Shown: positions 1 to 7,452 of the stretch, in pieces | How positions within the stretch are numbered: the first letter of the stretch is position 1 | Layout of the letters: each line of letters opens with the position of its first letter | Translations under genes and position numbers: made by a program | Assembly: GCA_964652155.1 (NCBI GenBank) | Contig: CAZZBK010000161.1 | Coordinates: 1-11,559, forward strand | Direction of reading: 5' to 3' | Origin: CAZZBK01 sp964652155 | Lineage (GTDB): Bacteria; Planctomycetota; Planctomycetia; Pirellulales; PNKZ01 | Length of the DNA: 11,559 nt | Notes under the pieces: model-generated | The model's input: only the letters and a program-made list of their open reading frames with translations | The model's database searches: none | What the model was told of the DNA's origin: nothing

Positions 1-416
1 CCGCAGCCGACCGGAATCCGCGGCGGCGCGCCGGTCATCATGTAGTGGTTGCCCGCGCCGTGGTTCCCCTGGTTGTGCTGAATCGAGCGGACGATCGCCA
101 ACTGGTCGGTGATTTTCGCCAACTGCGTGAGGTGCTCGGAGAACTCGATGCCCGGCACGTTGGTGCTGATCGGTTGAAACTCGCCGCGAATCTCGGCGGG
201 CGCGTCGGGCTTGGGATCGAACGTCTCGTAATGCGACGGACCGCCATCGAGCCACACCAAAATACAGCTCGTGTTGGCACGCGCGTTGGAGGCGCTCGAC
301 GTGGCCGCGAGTGAACGCATTCGCAGCAGGTCGACCAGCCCCGTGCCCAGCAGGGCGCTCAGCCCGAGTTGCAGCGAGTTGCGGCGCGTGATCCCTTGGC
401 AGTTACGACGGGTCAT
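1..416 (-). CDS. DUF1501 family secreted protein, N-terminal part (runs off the left edge)
   Basis: Read from the ATG at 416 the frame is open for 138 codons to the window edge. The N-terminus carries a twin-arginine-like signal (TRRNSLQLG, about residues 10-18) followed by a hydrophobic stretch, which suggests Tat export. After it comes the block CILVWLDGGPSHYETFDPKP (about residues 49-68), typical of the DUF1501 family (alkaline-phosphatase/sulfatase-like fold), then IEFSEHLTQLAKITDQLAIV and HNQGNHGAGNHYMMTG. The family is abundant in planctomycetes and usually lies immediately downstream of a DUF1549/DUF1553 gene, as here; its biochemical role is not established. The start is two bases after the stop of the upstream gene and is preceded by AAGGA at 423-427 (six-base spacing), so the two are very probably translationally coupled. 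Only the first third or so of the protein is present. Confidence 0.93.
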   Translation of the reverse strand, partial: MTRRNCQGITRRNSLQLGLSALLGTGLVDLLRMRSLAATSSASNARANTSCILVWLDGGPSHYETFDPKPDAPAEIRGEFQPISTNVPGIEFSEHLTQLAKITDQLAIVRSIQHNQGNHGAGNHYMMTGAPPRIPVGC

Positions 417-418
417 GG

Positions 419-2614
419 CTAATCCTTAAACATGAACTCGGGGGTATTCAACAAGGCCCACATCAGGTCTTCGGTCGAGCGGGCACGGTCTGACTTGAAC
501 AACGGCAATATCTGCTGCCGCTCATCATCGGTTGGCACTCGGCAATACGCAAGCAAATACAGTTCCTCGATCAACGCTTCAGGGGTCAGCTTGCTCGCGG
601 CCAGCTTGGCGATCTGACCCGATGAACTTGTGACCTTGGCATGCAAGCCAGGAGCGTTCATCAAATGCAGCGCCTGGACCATCGTCGTTTCGCTGGTCCG
701 TTCGCAAGGGGGGTCTTGATTCGGATTCGGACGACCAAACGAATCGAGGAACAACGAGCCCAGCCGCGTGTTCCACAATTGCATGGCCCGCGACTGCGGC
801 GGCATGCCCTGGAACGTCTCGTTCACGCCCGTGATGTCGCTGACCGCGTCGAGCAACACTTCGCCGCGCAAACGCACGCGGTAATGACGCGAATAGTTGC
901 GCGTGTCGCCCACGTTCGTCTCGTTGGGCAACGACGACAGCCGATACACGCGCGAGGCCGTGATCGTGCGAATCAGGTGCTTGAAGTCGAACTTGTGACT
1001 GCGGAAGTCGTCGGCCAAGGCCTTCAACAAGGCCGCATTGCTTGGCGGGTTCGTGACCCGCAAATCGTCCACCGGGTCAACGATGCCGCGCCCCATCAGA
1101 TCGGCCCAGACGCGATTGACCGCCACCTGCGCAAAGTACGGATTGCTCGGCGCCGAGAGCCACGCGAACAACGCTTCGCGCGGGTCGGCATCGTCGCTCA
1201 GCGGCGTGGCCTCGCCGAACAGCGGCTTCGGCTCGACGGGCGTGTCGGTTATGGGATGCATGACCGGCTTGGCCTTGCGAGCCACGAAGATCATCTCTTC
1301 GCCGCCGCTAATCGGCGCCGAAATACCGGTCCCCTTGAAACCCAACCGATTGAAATAAGCCGCGAAGCCAAAAAACTCATCTTGCCCGTAAACCTCGAAG
1401 GGATGGTGATGGCACTTGGCGCATTCCAACCGCACGCCCAGGAACAACTGGCTGACCATCGTCGTCAGATCGTCGGGCCGACGTCGATCGCGGAACATCA
1501 CCGTCGCGCCGTTGGTCCAGGTGCTCCCCTGGGCCGTAAGCAACTCGCGAACAAATTGATCGTAAGGAAGATTGCGTCGGAAAGCGTCACGAATCCAGGC
1601 GTCGAAATTCAGCGTCGCCTTTTGGCCCACGTGGAACGAGTTGGGGCGTAGCAGGTCGCACCATTTGTTGGCCCAATAGTCGGCATACTCGGGCCGATCG
1701 AGCAGTGTGTCGACAAGCCGCGAGAATTTGTCGTGATGCTTATCGGCCAGGTACGCGCGGCTCTCGTCGGGCGTCGGGAGCCGACCAATCACGTCCAGAT
1801 AAACCCGCCGCAGCAGCGTCACGTCGCTGGCCACTTCCGACGGCAGCACGCCGACCTCGCGCAGCTTATTCCACACCAGCGGGTCGATGAAGTTTTGCTT
1901 CGGTAGCGCCGCGTACTTCTCGGCCGCGATCGTGCCCGTGAACGGAATCACCACGTTCCACGTGGCGATGTGTCCCATGTAGCGGGCCATCACGACCGTC
2001 TCGCCCGACAGTTTGCCGGCCGTGATCTTGCCCCCGTCGACCGCCGCGATGGGCACGTCGTTCGATTGAAAGGCGCTGAGCGCCGTGACATCGTGTTCGC
2101 TGCCGTCGCTGTAGTAGGCGGTCACCTTGAGTTGTTGCGTCTCGCCCGTCTTGAGCGGTCGCTCGGAGGGGGTCAGCTTGACACGCACCAGACGGGGATC
2201 GTTCGCTCCGGCGCGCGGCATCCCCTGGGCAACCCAGCGCCGCAGTGTTTGATAATGGGGCTCGTCGAGCTTGAGTCGTGCGCCGCCGCCGTGAGGGATT
2301 TGTCCCGTTGCTTTGCGTAGCAGCAGGCTCGTCTCCGGACTCGCCGGAAACACACGTCGGCCACGCCCCTCCTTGACGATCGCCGAGTAATCGAATTCGG
2401 CGTCGAAACCCAAGAGCGACAAGGCGAACCCGTTTTGCCCTCGGGCCTTGCCGTGACACGCACCCTGATTGCAGCCTGCCACGGTCAGGATCGGCATCAC
2501 ATCGAGTTCGAACTTGACCGTCGCGTTATTCTCAGCCGCCGCGAGCGACGAACCCGCCCAGCCACAGAGCGGCAGCCATAGGAACGCGGTGGATAAGCAA
2601 AGCCAACGGAGCAT
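419..2614 (-). CDS. Secreted cytochrome-c-like protein with Ig-like, DUF1549 and DUF1553 domains
   Basis: A 731-residue exported protein of a family greatly expanded in planctomycetes; its function is unknown, though heme binding is expected. In order: signal peptide (about 1-27); a cytochrome-like segment (35-135) with the motif CNQGACH at 48-54, which is CX4CH rather than CX2CH; a bacterial Ig-like (Big_2-type) domain (about 142-226, with KVTAYYSDGSEHDVTALS); DUF1549 (about 240-430, with LLRRVYLDVIGRLPTPDE and a second heme-type motif CAKCHHHPFE at 398-407); DUF1553 (about 475-725, with NPYFAQVAVNRVWADLMGRG and LIRTITASRVYRLSS). The length is normal for the family, and the ATG at 2614 sits directly before the signal peptide. 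The DUF1501 gene follows two bases after the stop, forming an operon. The cell location is inferred to be periplasmic or surface. Family assignment is firm; electron transfer or polymer degradation is speculation. Confidence 0.95.
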   Translation of the reverse strand: MLRWLCLSTAFLWLPLCGWAGSSLAAAENNATVKFELDVMPILTVAGCNQGACHGKARGQNGFALSLLGFDAEFDYSAIVKEGRGRRVFPASPETSLLLRKATGQIPHGGGARLKLDEPHYQTLRRWVAQGMPRAGANDPRLVRVKLTPSERPLKTGETQQLKVTAYYSDGSEHDVTALSAFQSNDVPIAAVDGGKITAGKLSGETVVMARYMGHIATWNVVIPFTGTIAAEKYAALPKQNFIDPLVWNKLREVGVLPSEVASDVTLLRRVYLDVIGRLPTPDESRAYLADKHHDKFSRLVDTLLDRPEYADYWANKWCDLLRPNSFHVGQKATLNFDAWIRDAFRRNLPYDQFVRELLTAQGSTWTNGATVMFRDRRRPDDLTTMVSQLFLGVRLECAKCHHHPFEVYGQDEFFGFAAYFNRLGFKGTGISAPISGGEEMIFVARKAKPVMHPITDTPVEPKPLFGEATPLSDDADPREALFAWLSAPSNPYFAQVAVNRVWADLMGRGIVDPVDDLRVTNPPSNAALLKALADDFRSHKFDFKHLIRTITASRVYRLSSLPNETNVGDTRNYSRHYRVRLRGEVLLDAVSDITGVNETFQGMPPQSRAMQLWNTRLGSLFLDSFGRPNPNQDPPCERTSETTMVQALHLMNAPGLHAKVTSSSGQIAKLAASKLTPEALIEELYLLAYCRVPTDDERQQILPLFKSDRARSTEDLMWALLNTPEFMFKD

Positions 2615-2772
2615 GTGAGTGTGCAGGCAGGTGGGCGTGGCGGGCGGGAAAAATCTATCGGCAGAGGCTTATATGATATCGGACTTCGTCCCTCGGAAGC
2701 AAGCGATTATTCTCGAAGAACGCCCAGTTTGGGACAAAAGGGGGGAATCAAATCTCCGGCCAGAAAACCGGC

Positions 2773-2800
2773 TTGCAGGGGTGCGATGAGAACGTAAGAT
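2773..2800 (+). promoter_or_regulatory. Weak candidate promoter for tRNA-Ser
   Basis: TTGCAG at 2773-2778 and TAAGAT at 2795-2800 are 16 bases apart and would start a transcript about 40 bases before the tRNA. Each box matches the sigma-70 consensus only in part (three and four of six bases). It is chosen mainly by position, because the tRNA must have its own promoter on this strand. Nothing else is seen in the 232-bp spacer between 2614 and 2847 except one TGGGACAAA (2730-2738), which resembles the repeats beyond the tRNA. Confidence 0.25.
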
Positions 2801-2846
2801 TAGAAGTCTTGTCGCTGGGCGCAAGGCTTGGTGGATGAGTGCCGTC

Positions 2847-2936
<90 letters not shown>

Positions 2937-2943
2937 TTGTTTT

Positions 2944-2996
2944 CAAAACGCTCGTCGTAAGTGGCTACTAGGTAGCTCTTTGCGGCGAGCGTTTTG
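2944..2996 (+). terminator. Hairpin after tRNA-Ser, likely transcription terminator
   Basis: CAAAACGCTCG (2944-2954) is the exact reverse complement of CGAGCGTTTTG (2986-2996). With two G-T wobbles the stem extends inward to 2960/2980, giving about 17 pairs around a 19-base loop. It starts nine bases after the tRNA. Its T-rich segment lies at the foot of the stem and is followed by GCGTTTGTCT rather than a clean U tract, so it is not a textbook rho-independent terminator. A role in element excision cannot be excluded. Confidence 0.45.
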
Positions 2997-2997
2997 C

Positions 2998-3085
2998 GTT
3001 TGTCTCAGTCACTGGGACAAACACTGGGACAAACCTAAGTCGTTACGCGAGGTATTTCGCCTCGGCCCGACTACTGTTTGTCTCA
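2998..3085. repeat. Cluster of GTTTGTCYCAGT repeats (candidate recombinase arm sites)
   Basis: GTTTGTCTCAGT occurs at 2998-3009, and its near reverse complement ACTGGGACAAAC follows twice in tandem at 3011-3022 and 3023-3034 (exact copies of each other; one mismatch to the first). A further GTTTGTCTCA lies at 3076-3085. So four copies in two orientations fall between the tRNA 3' end and the end of the recombinase gene. Repeats of this size beside an att core are what arm-type integrase or excisionase binding sites look like, but that role is inferred. The rest of 2936-3149 holds no gene. Confidence 0.6.
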
Positions 3086-3149
3086 CTTGACCGTCGTCAG
3101 AGTCCTCCTCTTGTTGCCTGAAGTCGCTACCGACGCTTGGTACAAAAAA

Positions 3150-4370
3150 CTAACAACCGCCCGTCGACAAGTTTGCCGACGGGTCCAGAAACACGATCTG
3201 GCTCATCTTTCGCCGGGCATCTTCGCTGCTCAGATGGCGATAATGTTGCACCATCTTGGAGTCCGCGTGGCCCAGCCATTCCTTAATCTCACCTTCCGAG
3301 GCCCCGCCCAGGAAGCATTGGCTACAAAAGAAGTGTCGAAAACTGTGCAACCGGCCGTGCTCGAAGCCAATCTCGCCAGCCGGTGTGATGAAATTAGCCT
3401 TGAGCGGTTCGATTACGTGTCGAATAAATTGTTCCAGTACATTCCGTGAGCGAACTCGGCCTCCCATGGCCCCATGGAACACCAAGCCGTCCGCTTGCCG
3501 CTGCAAGCCGGTCAGCTCACGGAGCAGTTCCGGATGAATCGGGAGCATGCGAGTCCGGCGACCCTTGGTAGTCCGCGCCGTACCCGCTTGGCGCTTACGC
3601 CGACTCGAACGCTCATCGGCAATTCGGACGGACTCACGATTCGGAGTGAGGTCAATGTCGGTCCACCTCAAGCCTGCCAGTTCGTTGATCCGCATACCCG
3701 TATAAGCCAAGGCCATGATCACGTTGGCCAACCAATCGAGCTTAGGCTGCCGACGACAGTGATCAACCATAGCCATGACTTGAGCGGAGCTATAGCAATA
3801 AGTGTCCGTGCCCTGAGGCTTCTTGAGCGGGAGTACCAACTTGGCCGAGGCCGGCAGCAACTTTTGGTTGACCATCCAGCCGGTGATCGACTTGAGTAAC
3901 GTCAGCTCCAAGTAAACCGTGCGATCGGCGCTCTGCTTTGCCAGCCAGTTTCCGTACTGTCGCAAAGCATGCTCGTCGAATGCCTGCCAGGTTTCAATGC
4001 CATGTTTCTGGCAGAACTTGATGTGCTTGTCGCGCACCGCACCATAGCGTTTGATCGTCGCCTTCGAGGCGCCCCCCATGACGTGGTTGCTCTCGCTGAA
4101 TTCGAAGTACTGTCGCCAGCCCTCGATGATTGGGATTGTTGACGAGATGATCGTAGGTGTGGCTTCAACCATGCCGAGTTCGACAGCTTGATGGTTGTCG
4201 AGTTGGTGTAATCGCTGCAGTGCTTCTTCACGGTTGCGCGTGCCCAGGGAATGTTTGCCGAGATTGAATTTTCCGCTGCGGCCGTCGGCGTAAAACACGC
4301 CCTCACGACTAAACAACCGCCAAGTGAAATGGCGGCAAACGATCAGCATATTTTTGTCAGGAGATTTCAT
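3150..4370 (-). CDS. Tyrosine recombinase / phage-type integrase
   Basis: Site-specific DNA recombinase that would integrate and excise the element. From the ATG at 4370 it is 406 residues; a TTG at 4388 overlapping the upstream stop would add six. Numbering from the TTG: an N-terminal planctomycete-integrase-like region (VCRHFTWRLFS, about 17-27); a SAM-like core-binding domain (about 85-185); a catalytic domain from about 200. The full catalytic set is visible: Arg233 in AYTGMRINELAGL, a likely beta-hairpin Lys275, His348 and Arg351 in RLHSFRHFF, His374 in WLGHADSK, and nucleophile Tyr383 in VQHYRHL. The protein therefore looks intact. It is transcribed towards the tRNA-Ser, with its 3' end about 215 bp from it. 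The small HTH gene upstream ends within a few bases of its start or overlaps it, so the two are probably co-expressed. The target tRNA is inferred from position only. Confidence 0.95.
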   Translation of the reverse strand: MKSPDKNMLIVCRHFTWRLFSREGVFYADGRSGKFNLGKHSLGTRNREEALQRLHQLDNHQAVELGMVEATPTIISSTIPIIEGWRQYFEFSESNHVMGGASKATIKRYGAVRDKHIKFCQKHGIETWQAFDEHALRQYGNWLAKQSADRTVYLELTLLKSITGWMVNQKLLPASAKLVLPLKKPQGTDTYCYSSAQVMAMVDHCRRQPKLDWLANVIMALAYTGMRINELAGLRWTDIDLTPNRESVRIADERSSRRKRQAGTARTTKGRRTRMLPIHPELLRELTGLQRQADGLVFHGAMGGRVRSRNVLEQFIRHVIEPLKANFITPAGEIGFEHGRLHSFRHFFCSQCFLGGASEGEIKEWLGHADSKMVQHYRHLSSEDARRKMSQIVFLDPSANLSTGGC

Positions 4371-4384
4371 AATTAAAGCTCGTT

Positions 4385-4666
4385 TCAAGATTGATCACGA
4401 GCCTGTGTCCACTTGGGCGCTGGTCCTGAAAGGCAGGACCTAGCCTGCGCCGATGCCACCGGCGCAGGATGTGATCCGGCCGGTGTCGTGGACGCAAGCT
4501 CGATTGCGTTGATTGGGAAAAGGATGCGGCCCCCTTTGCCGCTCGGTTGATAGAAGGGGATTTTGCCGACCTTTATGAGGCGACGAATCGTCGATGCAGA
4601 CAAGCCGCAATGGTCGCTAAGCGCGTCGATATCGACTAATCGAGAGGCATTAACTTCGTCAGCCAT
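4385..4666 (-). CDS. Excisionase-like small helix-turn-helix DNA-binding protein
   Basis: A 93-residue protein with an N-terminal winged-helix/MerR-like module of the HTH_17 (excisionase) type: VDIDALSDHCGLSASTIRRL at about residues 11-30, then IKVGKIPFYQPSGKGGRILF, where an RxLF strand closes the wing. The C-terminal 40 residues are low-complexity (Ala, Pro and Ser rich) and look disordered. The start at ATG 4666 is preferred over the GTG at 4675 because GGGGTG (4673-4678) sits six bases upstream as a Shine-Dalgarno and overlaps the GTG itself. The gene ends at 4385, overlapping the alternative TTG start of the recombinase and 14 bases before its ATG. In integrative elements such proteins bind att DNA and steer the integrase towards excision, or repress the operon; which applies here cannot be told. 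Confidence 0.82.
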   Translation of the reverse strand: MADEVNASRLVDIDALSDHCGLSASTIRRLIKVGKIPFYQPSGKGGRILFPINAIELASTTPAGSHPAPVASAQARSCLSGPAPKWTQARDQS

Positions 4667-4716
4667 GACAGTCACCCCAACACCAACAATCCGTCCATGT
4701 GCCTTCGTTTGGTTGA

Positions 4717-4742
4717 CTGCCGCACTAGGTCTTTTGCGGCAG
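4717..4742. promoter_or_regulatory. Inverted repeat upstream of the excisionase-like gene (operator candidate)
   Basis: CTGCCGCA (4717-4724) and TGCGGCAG (4735-4742) are perfect 8-base arms around a 10-base loop, about 50 bases upstream of the start at 4666. Neither side has a T tract, so it is not an obvious terminator. Its position suits a repressor or excisionase binding site controlling the excisionase/recombinase operon. The rest of the 4676-4879 spacer shows no gene and no convincing promoter. Confidence 0.35.
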
Positions 4743-4862
4743 ATTGTGAAACGATTGGCTTGATGACCTTATTTTGGGTTGGGTAACCGATTCGGACGAG
4801 CGCAGTCAGCTTGGAAGCCGTTTGCGCTCATCGAAGGTCGCTGGCCGGGTGGTCGCGCATGA

Positions 4863-4887
4863 AGGGGTAGTCTAATAATCTACCCCT
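4863..4887 (-). terminator. Hairpin spanning the stop codon of the ATPase gene
   Basis: AGGGGTAG (4863-4870) and CTACCCCT (4880-4887) form a perfect 8-pair stem with a 9-base loop. On the minus strand the 5' arm includes the TAG stop of the ATPase gene and the loop reads ATTATTAGA; the base sequence after the stem is CATGCGCG-like with only two T residues, so termination would be weak. It marks the end of the three-gene operon and may help separate it from the excisionase/recombinase pair. Confidence 0.35.
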
Positions 4888-5803
4888 CTCCGATCTGGCC
4901 GAATCGACGACGCAAAATTTCCTGGATGTCAAAATCGAGAATTCCCGATTGAGGTTCGCTCGAGGTGAGAATCAGCTTGGGCGCCTCACAAGGAGGAGGC
5001 AGGGTTTTGGCAATATTGAAATACGTTGCGCGACAACCGTGCCCCGCGGCCACAAACGCTCGCGCTCGTTCTTCCTCGCTGGAGAATTGACTGTTTGCCT
5101 TGAGTTGCGCAACGGCCAATCGAGTACCGCTGAGGCATCGTGCGAGAACACCTCCGCGCCAATCCAGCCTTGCCTGCTTGAGCTCCGCAGCCGTCACATA
5201 GTGCCGGAAAGAGGGTTGCTCCAAAAGCGATAAATTCGTCCCAATGAAGTCAAATACCTCCTGATCCCAAAACCAAGTAGCGGCTTGATGATGCACTTCG
5301 ATCGCTTCGGGAACAAACTCGACCACGTGACCACGGTCTTCAAGCGCTGCGATGTCGAGGTTGAGGCGTTGCCAATCATTTGCGACAATGGCCACGTTGC
5401 TGGTCGTTGTAAACGTATCGGGAACGGATTTTTTAGTCCCGAGTGACGCTGCGGAGTTCCATGAAAGTTTTTTAACGTGGTCGGTTTGGCACAGTGATTT
5501 GAGCAAGCGAATTGCATCGCGATCTCGGTGCAACTCATCGACATCGTCGATCAATACCGGTTGATTGCGATGCTCGAATAGCCGTAAATACATGCCAAAC
5601 GCCGATGTTCGCCCTTCAATCGCACAAGCATGGTCGCCGATCGAGGCTTTTAAAATTTGGCTTTTGCCGAGTCCCGGATTGCCCAGGACCACCAGTAAGT
5701 TCAAATGGCCGTCAGCAAACGCACGCGCATATTTGCGCAGGTCGTCATACGTGTGAAGGAGCATCGGCGAACGCGATAGACTTTTAGACTTAGGTTTAGA
5801 CAT
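4880..5803 (-). CDS. AAA+ family ATP-binding protein of the element
   Basis: A 307-residue P-loop ATPase. Walker A is GNPGLGKS at 41-48; Walker B is VLIDDVDELH at 83-92; a sensor-1-like Asn lies in IVANDWQRLN (residue 142); ALEDRGHVVEF (153-163) has an Arg (157) placed like an arginine finger. These give an intact AAA+ core. The first 14 residues are rich in Lys and Ser, and the C-terminal third (about 200-307) is helical with no recognised domain. There is no signal peptide or membrane segment, so it is cytosolic. Its size resembles DnaC/IstB/TniB/MuB-type loader or transposition ATPases, but I cannot place it in one of these. The ATG overlaps the last eight bases of the small upstream reading frame, implying translational coupling. 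It probably works with the two upstream products; whether on DNA replication, regulation or defence is unknown. Confidence 0.88.
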   Translation of the reverse strand: MSKPKSKSLSRSPMLLHTYDDLRKYARAFADGHLNLLVVLGNPGLGKSQILKASIGDHACAIEGRTSAFGMYLRLFEHRNQPVLIDDVDELHRDRDAIRLLKSLCQTDHVKKLSWNSAASLGTKKSVPDTFTTTSNVAIVANDWQRLNLDIAALEDRGHVVEFVPEAIEVHHQAATWFWDQEVFDFIGTNLSLLEQPSFRHYVTAAELKQARLDWRGGVLARCLSGTRLAVAQLKANSQFSSEEERARAFVAAGHGCRATYFNIAKTLPPPCEAPKLILTSSEPQSGILDFDIQEILRRRFGQIGEG

Positions 5804-6042
5804 CGAAGGGCCATCCGATGAGACAGTTGTGTCTTACGTTAACTGGGGCACCAAACCCTTGCCCCTCATCGTGCAAAACCGGCAACCAGTCCGAAAGCGC
5901 ACTCTGTTGGGATGCTGATTGCGCAATATTCTGCGCCTGCTTGAATCGGAGGCTTTCACGGCAGGACAACTGGCGTGGTCCGATAAACCGAACCAGATGG
6001 CTCGGTTCTACATCGAGATAGCGTTGAAAAACGCTGCTTCAT
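5796..6042 (-). pseudogene. Small gene with a one-base shift near codon 5 (broken, misread or +1 frameshifting)
   Basis: An ATG at 6042 follows the upstream stop by five bases, with GAGG at 6045-6048 as a close Shine-Dalgarno. It encodes MKQRF, then in this frame stops after 28 codons. The frame one base on is open for 80 codons (6038 to the TAA at 5796-5798) but has no ATG or GTG start. Removing one T from the T5 run at 6027-6031 joins the two into an ~81-residue protein beginning MKQRFQRYLDVEPSHLVRFI and ending NCLIGWPFDV. Its stop overlaps the ATPase start by eight bases, exactly as expected for the middle gene of an operon. No known domain is recognised; it is soluble, with a Gln/Ser/Ala-rich centre. 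It could be an assembly error, a recent mutation or a programmed +1 shift. The alternative, that the frame starts at TTG 5969 (57 residues), is less attractive. Confidence 0.65.
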
Positions 6043-6047
6043 CAACC

Positions 6048-7226
6048 TCAGTAGGGTCCCAGGGGTGAGCTTGCACCCCGAGCCATCCAGTTTTCTCCAA
6101 GGCGTTTGCGGATCTCTGCGAGATCAACGTCAATCGTTCGCGCGCTTGTCGCGAAGAACTTTGAGAATACGTCGCGTACTCGGGACAACTTGCCTTCATG
6201 CACTGCTGCATGTCGGCTACTTAAGATTAGGTAATAGTGCTGCAATTGAAACAGGCGTCCGAATCTTTTGAGTGCCTGCTTCGCCATGTTCTCACTGGCA
6301 ATCAGTTTCATCCACTCTGCCAAATGCGCTGGCGATTCGGCGTGATGCAAAGCACCGTCGAGCAACCCTCTCAATTCATCTCGGCTGGGAATCGGATAGG
6401 TATCTGGAATACAAAATACGCCACCCGACCGCATCAACTGCTTAACAACCGAAAACGGAAAACCGCCAGCCATCAGAGGCTGCAAAGGCATGGGCAGATA
6501 GGGGCCTGCAAGTCCACGTAGACGCCAACGAACAAAAAACTCTTCAAATGCAGCATTAAATGGCTGCCAATCGGCGAGCTCCGTTTCACCATTTTCGGGA
6601 ACAAAGGGCGTAATCGCCAAGCCCAAGGAATGAAATCCCCAACGCCTGATCATCGGCTCCCATGTCGCTAGTAAGGCGTCATGTTCTTCGAGGAACTGCC
6701 GATTCGTCAGCAACCAGCCCAGATATGCCCGGCTGACTCTAGCTGGCCCCTCGAGATGCTGCTGCGCGACTCTTGCAATGTGGTCGGCGTGAGCTTGATT
6801 CTTAGGGTTTGCACTAGAATCGAAGTCAGCAGCGTCAATTTGCAACGGCGGGAGCGAATGCAAGTGAGCGAAGGGCAAGATTTGCCCTCGCCATAACCCC
6901 ACAGATGCAGAATGGTCGCCGCACATGCGGCCTAGCTTACGCTCCATTTCAACAAGCTGACTGTCAAATCGATTCTCGCCAATCTTCTGGCAGATCGCCT
7001 CCCAGAGGGCTGGTGGGAGCGTGTAGAAAAAGCGCTCGCGAACCAATTCGTGCGACAGGTACTGAGTTGATGCCGTCGCGTTATTGAATCGCTGGTCCAA
7101 TGCCAAAATGGGACTACCCCTGAACTCAATCTGCACATCGGGAGGCAGATTGAACAGCACCCGCAAATCGGCATCGGGGGCCACAATAAGGGGTGGTTCA
7201 GTCGCTTTCGAAATTGGATTGCTCAT
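6048..7226 (-). CDS. Conserved-looking protein of unknown function, first gene of the element operon
   Basis: A 392-residue protein that I do not recognise. It has no signal peptide, no membrane segment, no Walker motif and no obvious Cys/His metal cluster. Visible features: an N-terminal block with PPDVQIEFRGSPILALDQRF (about 28-47); a Pro/His stretch LPFAHLHSLPPLQIDA; an aromatic middle (EEFFVRWRLRGLAGPYLPMP, about 228-247); and a basic helical C-terminus (QHYYLILSSRH, then SRVRDVFSKFF and DLAEIRKRLGENW) that could bind nucleic acid or a partner. Composition is that of a real, globular cytosolic protein, and codon use is less GC-rich than in the flanking secreted-protein genes. It stops five bases before the small frameshifted gene, which in turn overlaps the AAA+ ATPase, so the three very likely act together. 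A weak -10-like CATAAT lies on the minus strand at 7285-7290, about 60 bases upstream. Confidence 0.8.
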   Translation of the reverse strand: MSNPISKATEPPLIVAPDADLRVLFNLPPDVQIEFRGSPILALDQRFNNATASTQYLSHELVRERFFYTLPPALWEAICQKIGENRFDSQLVEMERKLGRMCGDHSASVGLWRGQILPFAHLHSLPPLQIDAADFDSSANPKNQAHADHIARVAQQHLEGPARVSRAYLGWLLTNRQFLEEHDALLATWEPMIRRWGFHSLGLAITPFVPENGETELADWQPFNAAFEEFFVRWRLRGLAGPYLPMPLQPLMAGGFPFSVVKQLMRSGGVFCIPDTYPIPSRDELRGLLDGALHHAESPAHLAEWMKLIASENMAKQALKRFGRLFQLQHYYLILSSRHAAVHEGKLSRVRDVFSKFFATSARTIDVDLAEIRKRLGENWMARGASSPLGPY

Positions 7227-7452
7227 GTTTCAACTCGGGAATGATCCTCAGGTCTATCACCGAATGGTTAAGGCAGCCCCAGGTATTATGTCACGCTACC
7301 CGGGATTAATTTAGACACAAATTGGTCGGTTGAATGCTTGAAGTGCTACATCACACGATCAGCCCCAATAGGTAATGCTCTCCCCAGTATAGATGCCACG
7401 GTTTTGGCATTTATTTAGCGACTAGGGGCGATCTCGTGACCGATTCGACGCG

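Noticed and set aside
641..1651. Plus-strand 336-codon open frame
   Set aside because: Exactly antisense to the DUF1549/DUF1553 gene, rich in Arg, His and Gln as expected for the shadow of a GC-rich gene, and without any recognisable domain.
5818..6021. Plus-strand 67-codon Cys-rich frame
   Set aside because: It is antisense to the much more protein-like minus-strand frame that fits the operon and overlaps the ATPase start.
6039..6050. Recoded UGA (Trp or selenocysteine) joining the 392-aa gene to the following in-frame 80 codons
   Set aside because: It would need three UGA codons read through within four codons; the excisionase-like gene in the same element ends with TGA, and no SECIS-like structure is apparent. 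A one-base shift from ATG 6042 is simpler.
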